A program made the translations under genes and the position numbers. Shown one piece after another: positions 55,203 to 62,671 of a DNA stretch of 64,000 bases (positions within the stretch are counted from its first letter, which is position 1; each line of letters begins with the position of its first letter). The stretch comes from DAIDKA01 sp036267975 (GTDB lineage Bacteria > Pseudomonadota > Gammaproteobacteria > Steroidobacterales > Steroidobacteraceae), in contig DATAVA010000043.1 in NCBI GenBank assembly GCA_036267975.1, positions 33,761 to 97,760 on the forward strand. The letters run 5' to 3'. The notes under the pieces were generated by a model. It did no database searches. It had not been told where the DNA came from and saw nothing but the letters and a program-made list of their open reading frames with translations.

Positions 55203-56522
55203 ATGTTCATCACGAAGAAGCATCTATCCCGTCGCACCGTCCTTCGAGGCATCGGCGCCAGTTTCAGCCTGCCGCTGCTCGATGCGATGCTTCCCGCGAG
55301 CACAGCGCTCGCGCAGACGCCCGCCAGGCCGATGCCATACATGGCATGCATCTATATTCCGCATGGCGCCGTCGCCGACAACTGGGACCCGAAAGAGGCC
55401 GGACCCAATTATACGATGTCGCCGATCCTGAAGCCGCTCGAGCCCTACCGTCAGTACCTGACGATCGTGAGCGGACTCAGGAACCGGGCAGCCGAGAGCC
55501 CGGCGCCTCACGCGATCACTCCGGGGACCTGGCTTACGGCCGTTCATCCGCCGCACAGCCAGCAGCCGGACGTGGGCCCTTCAGTGGAACAGGTCGCGGC
55601 GCGGATTCTGTCGAAGGGCTTGCCGCTGCAGTCAATCGAGCTGGCGGGCGAAGGCGGCGGCGGCGCGAGCGATCCGGCATTCGGCGCCTCCTATTCCGAC
55701 ACAATCTCCTTTCGTACCGGCAGGCAGCCGCTGCCGATGATTCAGGATCCGCGCACGGTGTTCACGACGCTGTTCGGCGATGGCAATACGCCGCAGCAGC
55801 GGGCGGCCATCCTTCGCGAGACCGGAAGCATCCTTGATTTCGTCCGCGAGAGCACCCAGCAGCTGCAGCAAGGACTCGGGGCCGCGGACCAGCGCAGAGT
55901 GAGCGATTACCTTGACTCCGTCCGCGAAGTCGAGCGCCGCATCCAGGGCATGGAGGCGAAGTTCGGTTCTGGCACGGGCATGAAGCTACCAGATGCGCCG
56001 GAGGGCATCCCCGACGACTACGGCAAGATGCTCGACACCATGTTCGAGATGATGAAGCTTTCCTGGCAGGCGAACATGACCCGCTGCGCGACCTTCATGA
56101 TGGCGCGCGAGGTCACCATGCGCACGTTTCCCAACCTTAGTATTTCGGATGCGTGGCACCCGCTCTCCCATCACCACAACGATCCGGATAATCTCGCGAA
56201 GCTCACGCGAATCCAACACTTCATGACGCAGTCGTTCGCGGGCTTCGTCAAGAAGCTCGCCGAGACCCCGGACGGCGACGGGACGCTGCTCGATCATGCC
56301 ATCATTCTTTACGGCAGCGACATGGCGAACAGCGACTTGCACAATCACTCTCCGCTGCCGCAGGTGCTGATGGGCCATGGGTGCGGCACGATAAAAGGCG
56401 GACAGCATCTCGTCTATCCGGCGGATTCGGTGCACGCGAACCTGTTGCTCACGATGCTTCATCGCGCGGGTGTCCCCGCCAAATCGCACGGCGACAGCAC
56501 GGGCGAGTTGACGCAGATCTAA
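55203..56522 (+). CDS. Tat-exported DUF1552-family protein
   Basis: A 439-residue protein with a twin-arginine signal (LSRRTVLRGIGASFSLPLLDA), so it is exported folded, often with a cofactor. The family (DUF1552) is nearly always encoded beside DUF1592 genes, as here. Landmarks are YIPHGAVADNWDP, LTIVSGLRNRAAE, the HPLSHHHNDP block and DHAIILYGSDMANSDLHNHSPLP. The His/Asp-rich C-terminal part and a GSDMANS motif recall sulfatase/alkaline-phosphatase-like (DUF1501) folds, which bind metals. Function unknown. AAGGTAGG precedes the ATG. Confidence 0.92.
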   Translation: MFITKKHLSRRTVLRGIGASFSLPLLDAMLPASTALAQTPARPMPYMACIYIPHGAVADNWDPKEAGPNYTMSPILKPLEPYRQYLTIVSGLRNRAAESPAPHAITPGTWLTAVHPPHSQQPDVGPSVEQVAARILSKGLPLQSIELAGEGGGGASDPAFGASYSDTISFRTGRQPLPMIQDPRTVFTTLFGDGNTPQQRAAILRETGSILDFVRESTQQLQQGLGAADQRRVSDYLDSVREVERRIQGMEAKFGSGTGMKLPDAPEGIPDDYGKMLDTMFEMMKLSWQANMTRCATFMMAREVTMRTFPNLSISDAWHPLSHHHNDPDNLAKLTRIQHFMTQSFAGFVKKLAETPDGDGTLLDHAIILYGSDMANSDLHNHSPLPQVLMGHGCGTIKGGQHLVYPADSVHANLLLTMLHRAGVPAKSHGDSTGELTQI

Positions 56523-56533
56523 GGAGGACCGGC

Positions 56534-58114
56534 ATGCACCGCAGCGTGATCGCAGTTCTCGCAGTCCTGGTGGTCAATGCCGGGCTGGGCATTGCTCTTG
56601 CGGACGAGGCCCCCTCCCCGCTCATCGAAGCCGCGCAGGCGGGCAACGAAGACAGCGCGCTCGCCCTGGTCGCGCACGGCGCCAATGTCAATGCGCGCGG
56701 CGCCGACGGCACCACGGCTCTCATGTGGGCGGCGCACAACGATGACGTCAATCTGACCCAGTCACTGCTCAAGAAGGGCGCTGACGTCCGCGCGGTGAAC
56801 CTGTACGGCACCTCGGCGATGCAGCAGGCGGCAATCGGCGCGTATACGCCAATTCTGAAGCTGCTGCTGCACGCCGGCGCCGACATTAATTCCCCGAATG
56901 CCGAGGGCCAGAGCGCCCTCATGGTCATCGCGCGCACGGGAAATGTCGCAGCGGCGAAGCTGTTGCTCAGCCACGGTGCAACGGTCGACGCAATGGAGGA
57001 ATGGAGTGGCCAGACGGCCCTCATGTGGGCCGCCGCGCAGGCTCAACCGCAGATGCTGCAGCTGCTGATCGAGCACCACGCGCAACTTGACCGGCGCTCA
57101 ACGGTGCGTGATTGGCAGCGGCGCGTCACCGCCGAAGGTCGTCCGCTGATCATGGACAATGGCGGCCTCACGGCCCTGATCTTTGCCGCGCGCCAGGGCT
57201 GCATTCAGTGCGTCCAGGAGCTCGTGAAGGCCGGCGCGGATATCAACGAGGGTGATGCCGACAACACCACTGCGCTCGTCGTCGCGCTGATGAACCAGCA
57301 CCGTGACCTTGCGAAGGTTCTGATCGACGCTGGCGCCGACGTGAACAAGTGGGACTTCTTCGGCGACACGCCGCTGTATGTCGCGATTGACTTGAATACG
57401 CTTCCGACTGGCGGGCGCGCTGACCTGCCGTCGGCCGACGTCCTCACCGGCTACGACACCGCGAAGCTTCTGCTCGGGAAGGGTGCGAATCCGAATACCC
57501 AGCTGAAGCTACGGCCTCCCTATCGCAACGGCATCTACGATAGGGGTGGCGATGAAGTTCTCTCCACGGGCGCAACACCGCTGCTCCTCGCCGCCAAGGA
57601 TGGAGACGTGCGAGCGGTAAAGTTGCTTCTCCAGTATCACGCGCTCGTGAACCTGCCGAATGCGCAGGGTGTGACGCCGATGATGGCCGCCGCCGGCATC
57701 GGGCAAAGCTTCAATCCTTCGCGGGGACGCTTCAAGACGGATGCCGAGGCCGCAGCATGCGTCGAAGCGCTGTATAAGGCTGGCGGCAGCATCACGACGC
57801 AGGATGCGCAGCGCCAGACGGCGTTGTTTGGTGCAGCCAAGCAAGGGTGGGATCAGACTGTCACGGAGCTCGTGTCGTACGGCGCGGTACTGCAGCCTTC
57901 CGATCGGTTCGGTCTGCATCCGATCGACTACGCCCGCGGCAACTACTATCGGGCATTCCTCGAACCTCAGCCTCCGCTGCGGCAGACCACAGTGGCGATG
58001 CTCACTCGGGACATCACGGCGAAGACGGGGAAGCCGCCGTTCCTGTATCCGCGTGACGTGACCCATATACAGCCCGGCGTCGCCGCCGCCCAGAACCGCC
58101 AGATCACCCGCTGA
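56534..58114 (+). CDS. exported ankyrin-repeat protein
   Basis: A 526-residue protein with a signal peptide (AVLAVLVVNAGLGIALA) and roughly ten ankyrin repeats from about residue 28 to 485 (TTALMWAAHNDDVNLTQSLL, QSALMVIARTGNVAAAKLLL, ALIFAARQGCIQCVQELV and others), with two longer inserts. Ankyrin repeats bind proteins; a periplasmic place is unusual but known, for instance in pseudomonad AnkB. AAGGAGG sits 6 bases before the ATG. It starts 11 bases after the DUF1552 stop, so the three genes form one operon and it may scaffold the two redox-type partners. Confidence 0.9.
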   Translation: MHRSVIAVLAVLVVNAGLGIALADEAPSPLIEAAQAGNEDSALALVAHGANVNARGADGTTALMWAAHNDDVNLTQSLLKKGADVRAVNLYGTSAMQQAAIGAYTPILKLLLHAGADINSPNAEGQSALMVIARTGNVAAAKLLLSHGATVDAMEEWSGQTALMWAAAQAQPQMLQLLIEHHAQLDRRSTVRDWQRRVTAEGRPLIMDNGGLTALIFAARQGCIQCVQELVKAGADINEGDADNTTALVVALMNQHRDLAKVLIDAGADVNKWDFFGDTPLYVAIDLNTLPTGGRADLPSADVLTGYDTAKLLLGKGANPNTQLKLRPPYRNGIYDRGGDEVLSTGATPLLLAAKDGDVRAVKLLLQYHALVNLPNAQGVTPMMAAAGIGQSFNPSRGRFKTDAEAAACVEALYKAGGSITTQDAQRQTALFGAAKQGWDQTVTELVSYGAVLQPSDRFGLHPIDYARGNYYRAFLEPQPPLRQTTVAMLTRDITAKTGKPPFLYPRDVTHIQPGVAAAQNRQITR

Positions 58115-58181
58115 TTGCGCACAGGACCGAAGGTATTTCAGATCACGCGTAAGACCATTTGCAGGTACGCGCCCATTACTC

Positions 58182-59213
58182 CTAAGGTCGCAGCGATCCC
58201 AAGTAAGCCGCCACCGCCAGCACGTCGCTGGCGCTGAGGCCAGCTGCGACCGGCGCCATCAATGGCGTCCATAGGCCGGCACGATGGCCGGACTGCATGT
58301 CGTAAAGTTGGCGGGCGATGTAGCTGGGCGAGTTGCCTGCAAGTCGCGGCACAGGACCGAGCCCCCGCAGATCGGCGCCATGACAGACTGTGCACGGGGT
58401 CACCTTGCCATTTCCGGTCCTGACCAGTATTTCGCCCCGCGCGAGACTGCCTTTCGGTACAAAGGCGACGAAGCGCACGCGTGGATTGCGCAGCGTCTCG
58501 GTCTGCTTCTCATCCATGGGCACTTCGATGATTCGATCCCCGAGCGGTTCAGTCATCGACCCATCCGCCTTGATGGGAATGAACAAGCCCCCACTGGGCC
58601 GGGTTTTCGGCACCGCATTGCTCTCGACGACCTTGGATGATTGCATGGCGGGAATTGAGGAGAAGTAGGTGGCCGCGGCCTTCACCTCAGCGTCGGTCAT
58701 ATTCTTTGCGAAGCCATTCATCAACGCGGTGTTGGTCTTGCGCTTGTCGGAGGTCTGACGCGAGCCTTTGCGAAAGTCCAGCATCTGCTGGACGATGTAT
58801 TCGTAGGTCAGACCGGTGAGGTTGGCATTCTCGGGGCGCCCATTACCGTTTGGGAGGTGGCATAGACCGCACGCCATGATGGGCGGAGACGCAGTTTTTC
58901 TGCCATGCGCCACGATATCCGGCATCGACGGATGATTCTCGGGGAACCAGTCGGCGGGGCCGTAGAAGTCGATGATTTGCGCGCGCGTGAATGCCAGCTT
59001 CGAACCGTCGACGTGCAGCATGATCTTATTGTCGGGCGGCGGCCCTGGTGTCGCGGCCGGTAACGACTTCGAAGACGGGGGACCGTTGAAGCCATAGGCC
59101 CACAGCGGCTCCTCCCCCGCTCCAGCGGCAAACGCGCTGGTTGCCGCTATCCCGAGCGCTACGAGCCCGAATAAGACCCGCAACGTGCCTGTCTTAATGC
59201 TGAGCGATCTCAT
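58182..59213 (-). CDS. exported diheme cytochrome c
   Basis: A 343-residue exported cytochrome with two c-type heme sites, CGLCH (Cys115, Cys118, His119) and CTVCH (Cys274, Cys277, His278). The order (a longer N-terminal segment, then two class-I-like domains, with GLTYEYIVQQMLDF and SPSYIARQLYDMQSGHR) resembles cytochrome c4-like electron carriers. The signal peptide is LFGLVALGIAATSAFA. ATG 59213 has CAGG just upstream; a GTG two codons earlier is also possible. It converges on the ankyrin gene with 67 bases between the stops, and may be the electron partner for the DUF1592 protein. Confidence 0.92.
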   Translation of the reverse strand: MRSLSIKTGTLRVLFGLVALGIAATSAFAAGAGEEPLWAYGFNGPPSSKSLPAATPGPPPDNKIMLHVDGSKLAFTRAQIIDFYGPADWFPENHPSMPDIVAHGRKTASPPIMACGLCHLPNGNGRPENANLTGLTYEYIVQQMLDFRKGSRQTSDKRKTNTALMNGFAKNMTDAEVKAAATYFSSIPAMQSSKVVESNAVPKTRPSGGLFIPIKADGSMTEPLGDRIIEVPMDEKQTETLRNPRVRFVAFVPKGSLARGEILVRTGNGKVTPCTVCHGADLRGLGPVPRLAGNSPSYIARQLYDMQSGHRAGLWTPLMAPVAAGLSASDVLAVAAYLGSLRP

Positions 59214-59487
59214 TGTCACCTGATTAATTCCCGTATCAGGAAAAGTGCCAGTTTACAGCTGCAAGCGCGGTCCGCGACCGAATAACACGTTCATTACGCT
59301 GCTGCCAAATTCGCTCAATGCGAAATGATGGCCAAATTGACTCCCCGAAGGCGGTCATGGAATATGCGGCAAGCGGCCGTTCCAGCAGCGTCCGAGGGGC
59401 GCTGCCGGAACGTGACCCTGGCGCCCATATATCGCCCGGGCCACAGCGGCGCGAGCGAACCGAGCGACTCAAGATCGTACCGCCACA

Positions 59488-60204
59488 ATGCCCGAGACAG
59501 ACAACAGCCTGCCGCAACCCGCGCAGCTGCCCTCAGCACTAACCTCGATCTCCATAGCGGAGGATCTCGCCCCTATGCTCGACGTCCATGCGCCCCACCA
59601 ACCCACGCACACTTGGCGCGATTTCTTTATCCATATCGCCACCATCGTCGTAGGGCTGCTCATCGCCGTCGCCCTCGAACAAACCCTCGAGGCCTTCCAC
59701 CGCCATCATCAATCGTACGCAGCACGCGCAGCCATCGAGTCCGAGCTGCTGAAGAACCTACAGTACATCAAGGAGAACGAACAGCATCTCGCCGAGCAGC
59801 AAAGACTATTGCAGCAAGACCTGCAAACAGTGGAGTCAAGCATGCCTGACGCTGAGGCAATTCCCGCGCGGCAGTACAAATGGTATCTGCAAAAGCCCCA
59901 GAATGCCGCTTGGACGAGTGCAAAGGTCAATGGCTCCCTCGCCCTTATTGCGCCGTCGGAAATTGCAAAAGCCAGTTACTTCCACGAAACCGAAGAAGCC
60001 GATAACTCCATCGCCTACTCCTACTTCACCGACATGGACTCCGCCTCCGCACTCATCGACGATGCCCGCTCCTCCGGCAGCCTCACCCCAGCGGTTCGTC
60101 AGTAACTGCTTGTCCTCACGACCTCCGCCCTCGGCCGCAACCGAACGTTCTCAAGGCTCCTTGGCTTTGAGCAGCAAGCCATCGAAGCCTCACATCTGGA
60201 ATAA
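59488..60204 (+). pseudogene. single-helix membrane protein, in-frame TAA near its end
   Basis: The frame encodes 205 residues up to TAA at 60103: an N-terminal cytoplasmic part, MLDVHAPHQPTHTWRDFFIH, one membrane helix (ATIVVGLLIAVALEQTLEA) and a coiled-coil periplasmic part (ELLKNLQYIKENEQHLAEQQ). The same frame continues for 32 codons to TAA at 60202 with LLVLTTSALGRNRTFSRLLG, which looks like real protein and matches how I remember this family ending. A single CAA to TAA change would explain the stop. The shortened protein may still work. I do not know its role. The start could be at 59488 or at the ATG at 59575. Confidence 0.7.
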
Positions 60205-60359
60205 CGTGGATGCGCCTGCTCCATTGTGACTCCACCTGCGGGACCATACCTTCTCAGCCGTTTCACCATTGGAAGAATCAAGGTACCGCGCCAGAAACTG
60301 ATGACTGCCCCTAGTGTTGTGATACGGGTATACCGGGTTCCGAATCCGGGGTGGGCACC

Positions 60360-60830
60360 TCACAAAATGGGTGTGTCTTGTTCTACTCGCATCAGAAGAA
60401 ACGCAATCACAGAGGCCTCTTCGCAATTCAAGAGCGCCAATTGTTCCACCAAATCGGCTTGATCTCCCATGTCGCACGTACGTTCCATCTCCGCGCACAA
60501 CTCCGCCAATGCGAACGCACCGATCGCGCGCGCCGCTGACTTGAGCTTGTGCGCCGCGGCGCTTGCCGCCGTCGGCTGGCCGGCGGTACACGCCTCGCTC
60601 AACTCATTCACGATGCCCCTAGAATGGGCGATGAAGTTTCGTACTATCGACCGAGCCGCCGCCTCGTTATCACCAATGAGCGCCTTAAGGGCGCTCAGCC
60701 GGACGGGCGCTACTTCTGCGCGGCCGGATACCGCCATTCGACCGGTAGTGTCGGTCGAGTCAGACAGCCACTTTTCCGCAACCCCGCTAAGTTCCAGGAG
60801 GACCACAGGTCTATTCGAGTAGTCGTTCAT
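60360..60830 (-). CDS. HPt-domain phosphotransfer protein
   Basis: A 156-residue protein whose C-terminal half is a histidine-phosphotransfer domain: four-helix pattern with the phospho-acceptor His94 in AAAHKLKSAARAIGA, the conserved AHKLKS motif and a following helix ELCAEMERTCD. It would shuttle phosphate between a hybrid kinase and the response regulator encoded 87 bases upstream. The N-terminal 40 residues have no recognisable domain. A phosphorelay is also suggested by the divergent sensor kinase at 62672. Confidence 0.9.
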   Translation of the reverse strand: MNDYSNRPVVLLELSGVAEKWLSDSTDTTGRMAVSGRAEVAPVRLSALKALIGDNEAAARSIVRNFIAHSRGIVNELSEACTAGQPTAASAAAHKLKSAARAIGAFALAELCAEMERTCDMGDQADLVEQLALLNCEEASVIAFLLMRVEQDTPIL

Positions 60831-60917
60831 GCCGGCAGCACGGCAGCGCTCCGCCTCGCGGCGAGGGCATTAGCCGTGATAGCAACGACGGGAGTGGCCT
60901 GTTCCATTCCTTCGGCC

Positions 60918-61937
60918 TCACGCGGAACATGGCAGTCGCGCAACCGTTGCCTCGGCGCCGGCAGAAAGCCGGTGCAACTTATCTAGTAGGACTCTGCGAT
61001 CGACTGGCTTCACGATGAAATCCACCGCGCCAATTCTGCGGCTCCCCAGAACAATATCGCGCTCACTGTTGCCGGTAATCATTATCACTGGTATGGCAGC
61101 GAGGCGCGGGTCTTCCTTTAAACGCTTCGTGACTTCTATGCCATTCATATCTGGCAACTTGAAGTCCATGAGGATGCAATCGACCGGCGCCCGCCCCAGC
61201 TGCTCGAGTGCCACTGAGCCACTTGAGGCGAAGCTTAACTCATATCCTTCCGGCTCCAACATCAGTGCCAGTAAGCTCTGCTGGAACTCATCGTCGTCGA
61301 CAATCAGCACGGCTGGGCGCACTTGCGCAGCCAGCGCGATGACCGCGTGCCCACTTTCGCGGTGAGCATTCCTGGCCTGCCCAGTCGCCCCAATGTGCGC
61401 TGGGCCTTGCGCAAGCGAGGGGGACAGAAGAGCTTCCAGTTCCACAATACGACGCGCTTGTGCGGCGATCGTCATGGCCGATGGCGCATTCTCTGGAGCA
61501 GATGCAAGCTCCGCGAGCGCTCGATGAACCGTCATTCGCAAGCGCGCAGCATCGTAGGTCATCGGCCAAAACTGCACGTAGTCGTCGAAGAGGCCGCGGC
61601 GACACAGTTCAAATGCTTGATTCACGGCATCCATGGCGCACAGGATTACAGTGCGATGTGGCTGCAATACACTGGCACCGCGGGACCGATACAGGCCAAG
61701 GCAACACCGCTCCGCCGTGGCCATGTCCCGAAAGGCCAGGAGCAGGACCTTGGGATGCAACTCAAGGAATTCCGCGGCCTCCACGTTGCCATCGGCGGTG
61801 ATTTTGACGACGACGTTGTCAAAATCCTCTTTGAGCAGTGTTTTGATCAGAACGGCGTCCGTCGCACTTTCAGAAACGACCAGGACGCCGCCCGTACGCA
61901 GATTGTCGGTCGGCAGTGAGTCCGAGGACCTTGTCAT
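60918..61937 (-). CDS. response regulator with one dead and one live receiver domain
   Basis: A 339-residue protein with two receiver-like domains and no output domain. The N-terminal one (about 16-145) has lost the key residues: the acidic pair is SES, the phospho-acceptor position is Ala68 in VLLLAFRD, and the Lys is replaced by Trp in QFWPMT. The C-terminal one (about 208-325) is complete (Asp214-216, Asp258 in ILMDFKLPDMNG, Lys310 in DFIVKPVD). It likely takes phosphate from the HPt protein or kinase. Its ATG overlaps the stop of a small upstream frame (ATGA). Confidence 0.92.
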   Translation of the reverse strand: MTRSSDSLPTDNLRTGGVLVVSESATDAVLIKTLLKEDFDNVVVKITADGNVEAAEFLELHPKVLLLAFRDMATAERCCLGLYRSRGASVLQPHRTVILCAMDAVNQAFELCRRGLFDDYVQFWPMTYDAARLRMTVHRALAELASAPENAPSAMTIAAQARRIVELEALLSPSLAQGPAHIGATGQARNAHRESGHAVIALAAQVRPAVLIVDDDEFQQSLLALMLEPEGYELSFASSGSVALEQLGRAPVDCILMDFKLPDMNGIEVTKRLKEDPRLAAIPVIMITGNSERDIVLGSRRIGAVDFIVKPVDRRVLLDKLHRLSAGAEATVARLPCSA

Positions 61938-62143
61938 GTGGTAGCTAAAGCCAACGAGAGCCCGATGCCTTCAGCCGCGGCACTGAGGGCTCCGATGTCA
62001 AGGCATTCCAATTCACCAAAGTCGCGCAATGGCATGACAACTGCGTCGTAAGCGGCCCGCTCCAGCACGAGCTTTCTCACACTGCAGACGCTAGGCTCGC
62101 CATCGCGCAAGAGCATTCGCGTACACTTTGAGTCTAGTTGCAT
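61934..62143 (-). CDS. small coupled hypothetical protein
   Basis: A 69-residue frame from ATG 62143, which has GGGAG just upstream, and ending on the start of the dual-receiver regulator (four-base overlap). Segment VRKLVLERAAYDAVVMPLRD is reminiscent of a receiver-like helix-strand but is too short to assign. The overlap and ribosome site support real translation, possibly as a leader that couples expression. No family recognised. Confidence 0.45.
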   Translation of the reverse strand: MQLDSKCTRMLLRDGEPSVCSVRKLVLERAAYDAVVMPLRDFGELECLDIGALSAAAEGIGLSLALATT

Positions 62144-62671
62144 CACAAGGCTCCCTAAAACGCCCGCTTGGTCCCGGGACGGAGCCAGCGATGCCGCGAA
62201 CGCGACGATGCGGTCCCAACACAAGCCGCATACGGCCATCATTGGACCGTTGTTCGGCAACCGCGCGGCGCTGCGTCACACTCTACTGGCACAGCGGAGC
62301 CTTCTTGCGAATACTGCTCTTGTTCGCTCCCTTCACCGATCAGATCATCTCTTTATTCCCATCTCGCCGCAGCCAATGGCAACCTCCTGCGCGCGGATTC
62401 AGGTGTCTTTCGGCATATGGGGCATCCACCATGCGCCCCGAGCCGAGTTCACGTCAAAGATACCAAGAGCCCTGACGGCGCAAAGCGGATGACATCGCCG
62501 CCGGCTAATTCGCCGTTATTGCCACACACAACAGTGTTGTGAGACCCAGTCGAGCCGCTGCGCGACCAATCTACTGTATGAGCTATAGGGCCCCAGCATC
62601 CTTTCGGGGTTCCGTGCGCCTGAATTGGCCGTACGGATTCCAGCTGCCGAGACACCGACCCTGAGAACATT
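62144..62671. other. 528-base divergent gap in the phosphorelay locus
   Basis: No gene supported. It separates the minus-strand regulator genes from the plus-strand sensor kinase and must hold both promoters. One inverted repeat, CACAAC-AGT-GTTGTG at 62527-62541, lies 131 bases ahead of the kinase start. I saw no convincing -35/-10 pair. Confidence 0.5.

Noticed and set aside
60328..60360. T-arm-like GGTTCCGAATCC of a possible tRNA
   Set aside because: The loop is too long, and no acceptor stem, D-arm or anticodon arm can be drawn around it.
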